Assembly: GCF_041687215.1 (NCBI RefSeq)
Contig: NZ_JAWLCI010000014.1
Span: 1 to 64,000, forward strand
DNA: 64,000 bases
Origin: Mariniphaga sp041687215
GTDB taxonomy: Bacteria; Bacteroidota; Bacteroidia; Bacteroidales; Prolixibacteraceae
Reading direction: 5' to 3'
Position 1 is the stretch's first letter; the number at the start of each line of letters is the position of its first letter. The position numbers and the translations under genes were made by a program. Positions 22,444 to 32,024 of the stretch are shown piece by piece. The notes under the pieces were generated by a model that did no database searches, had not been told where the DNA came from, and worked only from the letters and a program-made list of their open reading frames with translations.

Positions 22444-24789
22444 TTATGGCAACGCCTGCTTCCCCGTTCCCCATTTTTTGTTGGGTTCCGATCCCATTTC
22501 AAATTCCAGTACGCCTCCGTCCACAATTTCCTCATGCGAAATCCAGGTCCGGTCAAATGGTTGTCCGTTAAAACTGGCCTTCTGAATGTAACCGTTTTCA
22601 GAAGAGTTGTTCCGTGCAATTACCGTAAATGTTTTGTTTTTCTCTGTTTGCAACGTCAGTTTTTCAAACAGGGGACTGCCAATTATGTACACCGGGTTTC
22701 CGGGCGTAACCGGATAAATACCCATGGCGCTTAGCACGTACCACGACGAAAGCGATCCCATATCCTCGTTGCCGCAAAGTCCGCCCGGTCCGGGCCGGTA
22801 AAACTGTTCCAAAACTTGCCTGACCCGAAATTGCGTTTTCCACGGCTGATCGGCAAAATTGTACAGGTAAGCCACATGGTGCGACGGCTGGTTTCCGTGC
22901 ACATACTGCCCGATAGTGCCCACCACGCCCACATATTTGGGTGGTGAAATCAGCGGACTCATTTCAAAAAAGGTGTCCAGCTTTTTGGTGAAATTTTTCG
23001 TGCCTTCAAATAAATCAATTAATTCGGGCACATCATGCTGCACCGACCACACATACTGCCAGGCGTTGGATTCGGTGTAGTGGCGGTTGGGGCGGCGGCC
23101 CACCAGCAGCGGGTCGAAATATTTGTAATACGAATGGTCGTCCTCTTTCACAATCTCCTGTTCCCGTCCGTTCAGCGGTTCAAGCCACGAGCCATCGGCC
23201 ATTTTGGGGCGCATAAATTTTGTTTCCTTATCCCACACATTTTTATAGTTTTCCGAGCGCTGCATCAGCAGGTTGTAATCCGATTCTTTACCCAACTCTT
23301 TGGCCATTTGGGCAATGCACCAGTCATCGTAAGAAAATTCCATGGTTTTCGGAACCGATTCGGTTATCCGGTCAGCCGGAATGTATCCCAGTTCGTTGGT
23401 GTATTTTAATCCTGAACGCGCGGCATCCACTGAAACCGGTGGTTTGGGGAATTCAAGTGCTTTGGTGCGCATGGCGTTGTAAATAAAATCCACATCATAG
23501 TCGCGGAATCCTTTTCGGTAAGCATCCACCACCACCGGAACCAGGTGGTCGCCCACCATACCTTCGCCAAAAACATTCTGAAAATGCTGCCCCGGAAGCC
23601 AGCCGTACTGTTTGGTTTTGTCCACAATAGATTTGATAAAGTCGTTCACATGTTCGGGTGCAATAAGCGTCAGCAGCGGGTGTTGGGAGCGGTAAGTATC
23701 CCAGCACGAAAAGGAACCGTAAAAGTTGTAGTCTTTGGCTATGTGAATTTTCCCGTCGGCGCCAAAATATTTCCCGTCCACATCCTGCGAAATGTACTGC
23801 GCCAGCAATGAACGGTAAACCGAGGTGTAAAAAATTTCCTTTTGGGCATCGGTAGCACCTTCAATCTGAAGGCACGCCAACTCGTTTTCCCAGGTATTGT
23901 GGGCATCGTTTTTCACCCGTTCAAAATCCCAGTGGGGCAGTTCCGCTTCCATGTTTTTCCGTGCACCTTCAATGCTGGTATAAGAAATGGCCACCTTCAC
24001 CAAAACCTGTTCATTTTCAGAAGTATTATAGGTAACAAACGCCCCGATGCTTTTCCCCCGTTCGGCATTTTTATAGGCAAAAACCGCTGCTCCCGATTCG
24101 GGCGTGGCATATTCAGCATCAAAGGTTCCGTAGTAAAGAAAAGGTTTGCTGAATTCAGCCACAAAATATATTTTGCCCGGGCCATCCACTTTTTCGCCTT
24201 CAATCTGCCGGTCGTTGATTATTCGTATTTCAGCCCAATCGTTTTCATCTTTTTGTCCGATTTGATGACCCAAATCCACAATAATTTTTGAATTATCTGC
24301 TTCGGGAAAAGTATAACGGTGAAAAGCCACACGCGGCGTAGTGGTTAGCTCGGCTTCAATGCTGTAATCTTCCAGAAAAACCGAATAGTAACCAGGCGAG
24401 GCCGATTCGCGCGAATGGCTGAAGCGCGAGCGGTAACCGTCATCCGGGTTTTCGTCGGTTCCCGGAGTAAGCTGCATTTTGTTGCCAACCACCGGCATAA
24501 GCAGAATGTCGCCGCCATCGACCATGCCCACGCCGCTCCAGTGGGTATGACTAAAACCCATGATGGAACCGGCCTGCCAGATGTATCCAGCGCAGTGGGT
24601 CCAGCCTTCGGTGCCGGTATCGGGACTCACATGAACCATGGCAAAAGGCAGGGAAGCGCCCGGAAAAGTATGCCCGAAAAAATCGGTGCCCAAAAACGGA
24701 TTCACATAGTCAACGGGGTTTTGCGTCTGTGCTGAAGAAAACGTTGCCAGCATCAGCATAAACAGGAAAAAAGGCTTCAACTGTTTCAT
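22444..24789 (-). CDS. GH92 alpha-mannosidase
   Basis: A 781-residue secreted glycoside hydrolase family 92 enzyme (signal FFLFMLMLATFSSAQ), a Ca2+-dependent exo-alpha-mannosidase family acting on mannan and N-glycan-type linkages. Family hallmarks: DYVNPFLGTDFFGHTFPGAS at the N-terminal beta domain, GFSHTHWSGVGMVDGGDIL, SFSCWDTYRSQHPLLTLI in the (alpha/alpha)6 barrel, YKYFDPLLVGRRPNRHYTE, GNQPSHHVAYLYN and GNEDMGSLSSWYVLSAMG with conserved acidic residues. Length and domain order are complete. It is transcribed alone, convergent with the DUF6807 gene and divergent from the FG-GAP operon. A TATCTTTG -7 box lies 44 bp before the start. Confidence 0.95.
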   Translation of the reverse strand: MKQLKPFFLFMLMLATFSSAQTQNPVDYVNPFLGTDFFGHTFPGASLPFAMVHVSPDTGTEGWTHCAGYIWQAGSIMGFSHTHWSGVGMVDGGDILLMPVVGNKMQLTPGTDENPDDGYRSRFSHSRESASPGYYSVFLEDYSIEAELTTTPRVAFHRYTFPEADNSKIIVDLGHQIGQKDENDWAEIRIINDRQIEGEKVDGPGKIYFVAEFSKPFLYYGTFDAEYATPESGAAVFAYKNAERGKSIGAFVTYNTSENEQVLVKVAISYTSIEGARKNMEAELPHWDFERVKNDAHNTWENELACLQIEGATDAQKEIFYTSVYRSLLAQYISQDVDGKYFGADGKIHIAKDYNFYGSFSCWDTYRSQHPLLTLIAPEHVNDFIKSIVDKTKQYGWLPGQHFQNVFGEGMVGDHLVPVVVDAYRKGFRDYDVDFIYNAMRTKALEFPKPPVSVDAARSGLKYTNELGYIPADRITESVPKTMEFSYDDWCIAQMAKELGKESDYNLLMQRSENYKNVWDKETKFMRPKMADGSWLEPLNGREQEIVKEDDHSYYKYFDPLLVGRRPNRHYTESNAWQYVWSVQHDVPELIDLFEGTKNFTKKLDTFFEMSPLISPPKYVGVVGTIGQYVHGNQPSHHVAYLYNFADQPWKTQFRVRQVLEQFYRPGPGGLCGNEDMGSLSSWYVLSAMGIYPVTPGNPVYIIGSPLFEKLTLQTEKNKTFTVIARNNSSENGYIQKASFNGQPFDRTWISHEEIVDGGVLEFEMGSEPNKKWGTGKQALP

Positions 24790-24832
24790 CTTTTTATCAA
24801 TTATCTGGTTTGAACTTTAAGAATATTAACCT

Positions 24833-24861
24833 CAAAGATAAAAACAGAACGGCAAAAACAA
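24833..24861 (-). promoter_or_regulatory. Candidate promoter of the GH92 gene
   Basis: Minus-strand TTG (24859-24861), an 18-nt spacer and TATCTTTG (24833-24840). The -7 box is perfect; the spacer is one or two nt shorter than usual. Confidence 0.4.
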
Positions 24862-24958
24862 GCAGAAGGTCAATATTCCATTTGCATTGAATAAAAAAAC
24901 AGAAGTTTTTTAAGGTATGATCCTGTTTTTTTGTTTAAGCAGGAACCAGCTCATAAAA

Positions 24959-26947
24959 ATGAAAAAAATGAAAAAGGTCTTTTCAATTATCCCGTTTTTG
25001 GTATCAGTGTTAATTTGCGTGGGACAGTTTTCCCCGGAAAAGGAAGAAACAGGCCTTCTTTTCAAAAGGCTGAAATACAACAACCCAGGATTGGTAGTGG
25101 ATTTGGGCGTGGGATTGTGGGCCTGGCCGCTGCCCATGGATTATGACAACGATGGCGACATGGATTTGGTCGTTTCATGCCCTGACACGCCGTTCAACGG
25201 AACCTGGTTTTTTGAAAACACTTCGGGAAAAGATGTGCAAATGCCTGTTTTTGCTCCGCCCCAAAAAATTGAAAGAGGCGACAAAAACCTTCAGGTTGTT
25301 TATGTAAACGAAGAACCGAGGGTACTGGGACGCGGAATTGAATATCAAAATTTCAGGGAGAATGGATTCAGTCAGCCGGTTGAATTATTTTCCATACAAG
25401 AGATTGAAAGTGAATTCAAAAAGATACGTTTCAGCCAGTGGAAATATGTGGATTACGATGGCGACGGCGATCAGGATTTGATTGCCGGCATCAGTGACTG
25501 GGGCGATTACGGCTGGGACAATGCGTTTGACGAAAAGGGAAACTGGACCAACGGCCCGCTGCATGGTCATGTTTTTTTTATTGAAAATGTTGATGGCGAA
25601 TATACGAACCGCGGAAAAATTCAGGCCGGCGACAAACCCATCGACGTGTATGGTGCCCCTTCGCCCAACTTCATGGATTTTGACAGCGATGGCGATTTGG
25701 ATATTATTTGCGGCGAATTTTTAGACCGGCTTACCTGGTTTGAAAATGTAGGTTCCCGCAGTGAACCAGTTTATGCCGAAGGAAGGTTTCTGGAGAATGA
25801 AACGGGAATCATTAAAATGAATCTTCAGATGATTGTGCCCACAGCGGTTGACTGGGATGGCGACGGCGATGTTGATTTGATAGTGGGCGATGAAGACGGC
25901 AGAGTTGCTTTTATTGAAAACACGGGCAAGGTGAAAAACCGGATGCCGGTGTTCAAATCGCCTGTTTATTTTCAGCAAGAGGCTGATTTGTTAAAGTTTG
26001 GAGCGCTGGCCACTCCGTTTGCTGTTGACTGGGACAACGACGGTGATCTAGACCTGATAACCGGCAATTCAGCAGGTTACATTGCATTTATAGAAAATTT
26101 GGATGGCGGAAATCCTCCCAGCTGGAACAAACCGGTTTACCTGAAAGCCGGCGGTGAAACCATTCGGATTATGGCAGGTGTAAATGGTTCTATTCAGGGA
26201 CCGGCTGAACGAAAATGGGGGTACACCACATTGTCAGTTGCCGACTGGGACGGCGACGGATTAAACGACATCATTGCCAATTCTATTTTTGGAAAAATAA
26301 TTTGGTACAAAAATGTGGGAACTCCAGCTAAGCCAAAACTGGAAAAAGCCCGGACAATTGAGGCCGAATTCGAGGGAAATCCGCCAAAACCTGCCTGGAA
26401 CTGGTGGAATCCTGAAAAAAAACAACTAGTGACGCAATGGCGAACCACACCTTTTGCCATCGACTGGAACAAGGACAACCTGACTGATTTAATCATGCTC
26501 GATACCGAAGGCTACCTAAGTTTTTACGAACGGTACCTTGAAAACGGTGTCAGAAAATTGAAGCCGGGTAAACGTATTTTTTACGGGGTAAATGGTTCGG
26601 TGTTCGACAGCAAAAACAATGTGGTGGACGAAACGCCCGGGTTGCTGAAACTGAACAACCGCGAAGCAGGCGGTAGCGGACGCCGCAAATTGTGCGTTGC
26701 TGACTGGGACGGCGACGGTGATTATGATTTGATTCTAAACAGCGTAAATGCATCGCTTTTCGAAAATGTAAAAACAGAAAACGGAAAGGTGTATTTCAGG
26801 CATGCGGGTACCTTGTCTGAGCAAAAAATTGCGGGGCACACCACTTCTCCAACCATTGTGAATTGGGGAAAAGGCAAATTGCCTGAATTGTTATTGGGAG
26901 CTGAGGACGGACATTTTTATTACTTTTCACAAGAACCGAAAAAATGA
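24959..26947 (+). CDS. Secreted FG-GAP/VCBS repeat protein
   Basis: A 662-residue exported beta-propeller protein. I chose the ATG at 24959 in front of the signal peptide (KKVFSIIPFLVSVLICVGQ); a start at 24917 would add 14 residues. At least eight FG-GAP repeats carry the Ca2+-binding D-x-D-x-D-G-D-x-D-L pattern (for example DYDNDGDMDLVVS, DYDGDGDQDLIAG, DWDGDGDVDLIVG, DWDNDGDLDLITG). Each is followed by an F-(I/E)-E-N strand. Such proteins bind ligands or polysaccharide rather than cleave it. Its stop overlaps the start of the membrane protein gene by four bases, so it begins a four-gene operon. Confidence 0.9.
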   Translation: MKKMKKVFSIIPFLVSVLICVGQFSPEKEETGLLFKRLKYNNPGLVVDLGVGLWAWPLPMDYDNDGDMDLVVSCPDTPFNGTWFFENTSGKDVQMPVFAPPQKIERGDKNLQVVYVNEEPRVLGRGIEYQNFRENGFSQPVELFSIQEIESEFKKIRFSQWKYVDYDGDGDQDLIAGISDWGDYGWDNAFDEKGNWTNGPLHGHVFFIENVDGEYTNRGKIQAGDKPIDVYGAPSPNFMDFDSDGDLDIICGEFLDRLTWFENVGSRSEPVYAEGRFLENETGIIKMNLQMIVPTAVDWDGDGDVDLIVGDEDGRVAFIENTGKVKNRMPVFKSPVYFQQEADLLKFGALATPFAVDWDNDGDLDLITGNSAGYIAFIENLDGGNPPSWNKPVYLKAGGETIRIMAGVNGSIQGPAERKWGYTTLSVADWDGDGLNDIIANSIFGKIIWYKNVGTPAKPKLEKARTIEAEFEGNPPKPAWNWWNPEKKQLVTQWRTTPFAIDWNKDNLTDLIMLDTEGYLSFYERYLENGVRKLKPGKRIFYGVNGSVFDSKNNVVDETPGLLKLNNREAGGSGRRKLCVADWDGDGDYDLILNSVNASLFENVKTENGKVYFRHAGTLSEQKIAGHTTSPTIVNWGKGKLPELLLGAEDGHFYYFSQEPKK

Positions 26948-28353
26948 ATAAATTGATAAAACACAGTACCTTTTCTCAAGGCATGTTTGTTGCTCTTCCT
27001 GCATTGGCTATGATGCTGGGCTGGGGGCTGCGCGGCCATATCGGCGGCGGCCCTTTTGGTGCAATGATTCCCGGTGCTATGGTGGCGCTAAGTATTTCAC
27101 TGCTGTTAAAACTCCCTGCAAGTGTAACTTCAATTGTAGTTGTTTTCGGGGTTTTCGGAATTGGTTTGGGTGGAGAAATGACCTACGGACAAACGCTGGG
27201 ATTTTTACGAAATCCTGACACGGTTTGGTGGGGAACTGCCGGAACCACATTAAAAGGAGCGGTTTGGGGATTGCTGGGAGGCACCGTTTTTTCCCTGGGA
27301 TTTTTGTTCCACCGGATTCCTAAAAAAATCATCATTTACGCGCTTTTGCTGATGTTGACCGGATTTTTCCTTGGATTCAAGCTGGTTAACGAACCCATGT
27401 TGCTCTATTTTTCCGATCCGGCTAATCCGCGTGCCGAATCGTGGGCTGCACTGTTGTTTGGGGCGCTGGCTTTGCTGGTTTTTCTTCGGGTTAAAATTGC
27501 ATCTGCCGATTATAAAATGGTTCGCCGGTTTGCCCTTTACGGGATGGTTGGTGGTGGACTGGGATTCGGCCTTGGCGGGTTCTGGATGGTTTTGGGAAGC
27601 CACCTGCCCGATGTTCTTTTTGGGAACTGGTGGAAAGCCATGGAATTTACTTTTGGTCTGCTGCTGGGCGCTTCACTGGGACTGGCTGCCTGGAAAAGCA
27701 GGAAAGAAATTCAAAACATAAACCAACCTGAAAAAACTTCTGAAATTGGTTTTTCATCAATTTCGGGTGAATTGGGAATTTTATTTGCTGTTGCAGTGTT
27801 TACATATTGGTTGTGGCCCAACTTACTGGAATCTTTTGTTTATGCCGAAAGTGTGAATGATGGTTTTGCGCTTTCCATGGTGCGTGGCGTGGCCCGTGTT
27901 TTAGTAAATTATGGGTTTTACGGATTTGTTTTTGTATTGGTTATTATGCGGTTTCCCAAAATGGCCTGGCAAATCGGAATCACCCTTACTTTTTGCCATG
28001 CAGCCATCGATTTAATCCGCGATTTGTATCCGGATTTGAATCCCTGGGCGCCATTCACTATGCACTTTTTATGGGTGTTTTTAATGACTGCTATAGTTTC
28101 ACTTTTAACCTTTTATTACAACCGTCGTGAAAACAGTGCAATAAACCTGTTTTTGCTTCTCATTTGGTCGTGCATCGGAATTTCGTTGCTCAGGCTGTTT
28201 TTCCTTTCCGGAAGTTTGTCGGTGAGTGGGATGAGTATTTGCCAGATTGTTTGCAACCGGTTTTTTGTAGATATCTTTTTTATTGTTAATGCAATTGTAG
28301 TTTCGTGGATTATTTTCAACACGAAAAAACATCAAAAATTATTACCGGAATGA
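26944..28353 (+). CDS. Polytopic membrane protein of unknown function
   Basis: A 469-residue inner-membrane protein with about twelve hydrophobic helices. The Gly-rich N-terminal motif MLGWGLRGHIGGGPFGAMIP (about 22-41) and further glycine-zipper helices (GLGGEMTYGQTLGFL, VWGLLGGTVFSLGFLF) are distinctive. A charged loop of about 20 residues (QNIN to EKTS) splits the protein near residue 260. I do not recognise a named transporter family. It is coupled by overlaps to the FG-GAP gene (start) and the phosphatase gene (28350-28353), so it probably moves or senses the ligand handled by its secreted neighbours. Confidence 0.8.
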   Translation: MNKLIKHSTFSQGMFVALPALAMMLGWGLRGHIGGGPFGAMIPGAMVALSISLLLKLPASVTSIVVVFGVFGIGLGGEMTYGQTLGFLRNPDTVWWGTAGTTLKGAVWGLLGGTVFSLGFLFHRIPKKIIIYALLLMLTGFFLGFKLVNEPMLLYFSDPANPRAESWAALLFGALALLVFLRVKIASADYKMVRRFALYGMVGGGLGFGLGGFWMVLGSHLPDVLFGNWWKAMEFTFGLLLGASLGLAAWKSRKEIQNINQPEKTSEIGFSSISGELGILFAVAVFTYWLWPNLLESFVYAESVNDGFALSMVRGVARVLVNYGFYGFVFVLVIMRFPKMAWQIGITLTFCHAAIDLIRDLYPDLNPWAPFTMHFLWVFLMTAIVSLLTFYYNRRENSAINLFLLLIWSCIGISLLRLFFLSGSLSVSGMSICQIVCNRFFVDIFFIVNAIVVSWIIFNTKKHQKLLPE

Positions 28354-29573
28354 AACGTTTTCAAATTCTGTTTTTCACCGCATTTTTGTTTTTATGTGCA
28401 AATTTATTGTTTGCTCAAATCAATGCGCCTTCGCCAATTCCTGACCGGGTTGTTTTAAACCTAACCGAGAACCCTGCCACTTCGGTGGCCATCACCTGGC
28501 GAACCGATGTTTCTGTTTCCGAAGGTTTTTGTGAATTGCAGCCGGCTGCAGAAGGACCCTTAAAAAAGGAAGATTCAAAAACGTTCAAAGCCAAAACAAC
28601 CACTATAAAATACGAATACGGCGACGAACCTGTGATTGATGCTAATCAGCATTCCTTCATATTTACAGATTTGATTCCAGGCAAAAAGTACATTTACCGC
28701 GTTGGCGCCAGCGATTTTTGGAGCGAGTGGTTCGAATACCAAACTCCGTCAGTCGAAAACGATAAGTTTTCCTTCATTTATTTCGGCGATCCGCAAAACG
28801 ATTTGAAATCGCAGTGGTCGCGGGTAATCCGCTCAGCATACCGGCACGCCCCCGATTGTGGATTTATGCTATACTGCGGCGATTTGATCAACCGTGCCGG
28901 CCGCGATGTGGAATGGCACGAGTGGTTTCATGCCGGCTCATTTATTTACGGTATGGTTCCGCAGGTGATGACACCAGGAAACCACGATTACAACGATTTG
29001 ATGCTCGACCCGCACTGGAATGCGCAATTCACCCAACCAACAAACGGTCCCAAAGGATTGGAAGGTACCTGTTTTGTTATCGATTACAAAAATCTCAGAA
29101 TTATTTCCATCGACTCTGCTGTTGATTCGGAGTTGGAAAATGAAAACGGTTACCCGATGCAGGCGCAAAAAGTCTGGCTCGATTCGGTATTGCAGGCCAA
29201 CACCAAAAAGTGGGTGATTGTTACCACGCATTTGCCTTTTTATTCGCCCAAAGAAAACCGCGACAACAAACACCTGCGTAAACATTTTCAACCCATTCTG
29301 GAAAAATACAAAGTGGATTTGGTACTCTCGGGGCACGATCATTCCTACGGGCGGGGCCGGGTTTCCGACAATCCGCAAGCCGGTCACAAAGTAATGTATG
29401 TGGTTTCGGTGAGCGGTCCCAAAATGTACGAGGCTGGCGACAAAGACTGGATGGAACATTCCGGCGCCGACAAGCAACTGTACCAGTTAATTTCCATCGA
29501 CGGGAATGAATTGAGTTACCAGTCTTATACTGCCAGCGGAGAACTTTTCGATGAATTTATTTTGAACAAATAA
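28350..29573 (+). CDS. Secreted purple-acid-phosphatase-like metallophosphoesterase
   Basis: A 407-residue exported enzyme. I chose the ATG at 28350, which overlaps the previous stop and directly opens the signal peptide (RFQILFFTAFLFLCANLLFAQ minus its last residue). A fibronectin-like N-terminal domain (about 28-135; VVLNLTENPATSVAITWRT) precedes the calcineurin-like core with all metal motifs: GDPQND, GDLINR, GNHDYN, THLPFYS and GHDHSYG. Such enzymes hydrolyse phosphomonoesters or diesters with a two-metal centre. It is paralogous in layout to the protein at 50201. It is third in the FG-GAP/membrane protein/phosphatase/MFS operon. Confidence 0.92.
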   Translation: MKRFQILFFTAFLFLCANLLFAQINAPSPIPDRVVLNLTENPATSVAITWRTDVSVSEGFCELQPAAEGPLKKEDSKTFKAKTTTIKYEYGDEPVIDANQHSFIFTDLIPGKKYIYRVGASDFWSEWFEYQTPSVENDKFSFIYFGDPQNDLKSQWSRVIRSAYRHAPDCGFMLYCGDLINRAGRDVEWHEWFHAGSFIYGMVPQVMTPGNHDYNDLMLDPHWNAQFTQPTNGPKGLEGTCFVIDYKNLRIISIDSAVDSELENENGYPMQAQKVWLDSVLQANTKKWVIVTTHLPFYSPKENRDNKHLRKHFQPILEKYKVDLVLSGHDHSYGRGRVSDNPQAGHKVMYVVSVSGPKMYEAGDKDWMEHSGADKQLYQLISIDGNELSYQSYTASGELFDEFILNK

Positions 29574-29586
29574 TATCAAATAGACA

Positions 29587-30741
29587 ATGACAGCGCAGAA
29601 AGTCAATTGGAGCAGGTTATTTCCCGTTCTACTCTCCTTTGTGGTAATGGGATTTGTGGATATTATTGGCGTGGCAACCGGTTACATCAAACAGGATTTT
29701 GAGCTTACCAATTTTGCCGCCCAGTTTTTGCCCATGATGGTTTTGGTCTGGTTTTTTGTGTTGTCGGTTCCGGCTGGGGTACTTCAGGATAAAGTAGGAA
29801 AACGGAACATGCTCAATACCGGGATGGTGATTCAGGCCATTGGTTTGGGACTTCCGTTTTTGCATTATTCTTTCGGAATGATGTTCGCCTCGTTTCTGTT
29901 GCTCGGCATTGGAAACACACTCATTCAGGTTTCCACCAATCCCCTGTTGCAGGATGTTTCACCGGGGGATAAACTCCCTAGTTTTTTGAGCGCCGGCCAG
30001 TTTATCAAAGCAATGATTTCCTTTGCCGGACCGCTGTTTGCCACCTTCCTGGCCGTTCGGTTCGGCGACTGGAAACTGGTTTTTGCCGTTTACGGAATTA
30101 CTTCTGTACTGGCGGCTATCTGGCTGGGTTTTACTCCCATTGCAGAGTCGAAACCTGAACGAAAACCGGCTACGTTCAGTTCGTGTTTTGGGTTGCTGAA
30201 AAACCGTTTTGTGCTGTTTATGGCGCTCTCCATTTTTATGATTGTGGGCGCCGAAGTAGCCATCAACACCAACATTGCCAATATTCTCATGGCAAAGTTC
30301 GGACTGACGCTTGAAAAAGCAGCCATCGGAATCAGTGTTTTTTTTGCCGGTGAAACTATTGCCCGTCTGGGCGGGGCTATTCTGCTGAACTGGATAAAAC
30401 CGCGTCCATTCCTTATGCTTACAGCTTTAGTGGCACTGGTGGGAGTTGGCGGAGTGCTGCTCTCACCTGTTTATTTTGTTGCCCTTGTTTTCATTTTTAT
30501 CACCGGGCTGGGAGCTGGTAATATGTTCCCGGTTATTTTCTCCCTTTCGCTGGAAAAAATGCCCGGCCGGGCCAATGAAATTTCCGGCTTGCTGATAATG
30601 GCCATTTCCGGGGGAGCAGTAATTCCTCCGGTGGTTGGGTTGGTAAGTACCGTGGTTTCTCCCTTTGCCAGCATGTTTGTCATTGGCGTTTGCATGCTGT
30701 ATGTGCTTTGGGTTTCCTTTTATGTGAAGAAGCATTTATAA
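29587..30741 (+). CDS. MFS transporter, sugar-type
   Basis: A 384-residue major facilitator with about twelve membrane helices. The loop GVLQDKVGKRN (about 63) matches the MFS signature between helices 2 and 3, and TNPLLQDVSPGDKLPSFLSA lies in the first half. The architecture is closest to the FucP/sugar branch common in Bacteroidota. It is the last gene of the operon, 13 bp after the phosphatase, so it may import the dephosphorylated product. The substrate is unknown. Confidence 0.9.
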   Translation: MTAQKVNWSRLFPVLLSFVVMGFVDIIGVATGYIKQDFELTNFAAQFLPMMVLVWFFVLSVPAGVLQDKVGKRNMLNTGMVIQAIGLGLPFLHYSFGMMFASFLLLGIGNTLIQVSTNPLLQDVSPGDKLPSFLSAGQFIKAMISFAGPLFATFLAVRFGDWKLVFAVYGITSVLAAIWLGFTPIAESKPERKPATFSSCFGLLKNRFVLFMALSIFMIVGAEVAINTNIANILMAKFGLTLEKAAIGISVFFAGETIARLGGAILLNWIKPRPFLMLTALVALVGVGGVLLSPVYFVALVFIFITGLGAGNMFPVIFSLSLEKMPGRANEISGLLIMAISGGAVIPPVVGLVSTVVSPFASMFVIGVCMLYVLWVSFYVKKHL

Positions 30742-30888
30742 AACGGATGTAAAGTCAAAATTGCATAAAAATTAACCAACAAACCAGAAGCAATTCTCAT
30801 AATTCTGTCGTTCATTTGAACAATTATCTTCAAAAACCGGGAGATTTTTGTATTTTGAGAAACGTACAAGTTTTAAAACAATAGATTT

Positions 30889-30923
30889 TTTGCATTTATG
30901 TAGCTGCGAAATATTTATTTTTG
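30889..30923 (+). promoter_or_regulatory. Candidate promoter of the LacI regulator gene
   Basis: TTTG (30889-30892) and the perfect -7 box TATTTTTG (30916-30923) are separated by 23 nt, slightly long. Its position supports translation from the ATG at 30949 rather than 30925. Confidence 0.4.
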
Positions 30924-30948
30924 TTTGAAAGCCAACAAATTGAAGGAG

Positions 30949-31986
30949 ATGAAAAAGACCTCGTTAAATGATATTGCAGTGCGGCTGGGTGTTTCAAAAA
31001 CGCTGGTTTCCCTGGTTCTCAACGGAAAAGGGAGGAAACATCGCATAAGCGAGGAAGTGTGTAAAAAGGTTATTGCTGTGGCCAAAGAGTTGAATTACCA
31101 GCCCAACCAGATTGCCAAAGGATTGCGTACAGGAAAAACAAATACTATCGGACTGATTATTGCCGACATTGCCAACCCGTTTTTTGGCAAATTGGGCCGC
31201 GAGATCGAAAAAGAAGCTTCAAAACACGGCTACCGGGTGATGTTTTGCAGTTCAGACGAAAATGCCGAAAATTTCAGGCTGCAACTGGAAATGCTACAGC
31301 AGGGACAGGTGGACGGGCTGATTATTTCGCCTCCGGCCGGTAGCGAACAACAAATAAAAAAGCTGGAAAAAAGCAAATTACCCTATGTACTCATCGACCG
31401 CTATTTCCCTGAAATAGAATCTAATGCTATTGTTATCGACAATTTTCAGGCAGCTTACGATGCCACCAAACATTTAATTGATCAGGGATATCAGAACATT
31501 GCGTGTATTACGGTAAACAATACACTTAATAACATGCGTCAGCGGTTAGAGGGTTATAAAAAGGCTTTACAGGATGCACAGCAGAATCCGGACGAACGAC
31601 TCATAAAAATTATGCCGTTTTCACACGAGAAAGACGATTTTGAAGCAGCTATAAAACAACTTGCATTCTCCGACGAAATAAAAGCGGATGCCATATTTTT
31701 TACGACAAGTAAAGTGGGCATAATGGGCTTGGAAAGCATTCATTCACTGGGTTTGAACATACCGGATGATATGGCTGTGGTGAGTTTCGACGACCCCGAT
31801 GCCTTTCGCATTAGCAATCCACCAGTAACTGCAGTAGCGCAGCCGTTAAAAGAAATCGGAAGCCAGTCGGTAAAGCTTTTAATGGATTGGTTGAATAGTA
31901 AAGGAAGAAAAAAAGAAACAGAGAAAATTGTGCTTAATGCAGAATTAAGAATCAGAAAATCAAGCGTGCGCATATTTTTTTCATAA
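30949..31986 (+). CDS. LacI-family transcriptional regulator
   Basis: A 345-residue regulator from the ATG at 30949 (MKKTSLNDIAVRLGVSKTLV); an ATG at 30925 adds eight residues and would begin inside the promoter. The N-terminal LacI HTH and hinge (SLVLNGKG, then NYQPNQIAKGLRTGKTNTIG) precede a periplasmic-binding-protein-like sugar sensor domain (IADIANPFFGKLGREIEKEA, then AVVSFDDPDAFRISNPPVTA). It is the first gene before the ROK/SIS/PfkB operon, 38 bp upstream, and most likely controls it in response to a sugar or sugar phosphate. Confidence 0.92.
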   Translation: MKKTSLNDIAVRLGVSKTLVSLVLNGKGRKHRISEEVCKKVIAVAKELNYQPNQIAKGLRTGKTNTIGLIIADIANPFFGKLGREIEKEASKHGYRVMFCSSDENAENFRLQLEMLQQGQVDGLIISPPAGSEQQIKKLEKSKLPYVLIDRYFPEIESNAIVIDNFQAAYDATKHLIDQGYQNIACITVNNTLNNMRQRLEGYKKALQDAQQNPDERLIKIMPFSHEKDDFEAAIKQLAFSDEIKADAIFFTTSKVGIMGLESIHSLGLNIPDDMAVVSFDDPDAFRISNPPVTAVAQPLKEIGSQSVKLLMDWLNSKGRKKETEKIVLNAELRIRKSSVRIFFS

Positions 31987-32024
31987 ATTGCTAAAACGAT
32001 TTAACAGGAATGACAAACTGAAAA

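Noticed and set aside
30857..30880. LacI operator candidate gaaacgtacaagttt
   Set aside because: The dyad is weak and lacks the central CG of LacI-family sites; no second copy was found near the operon.
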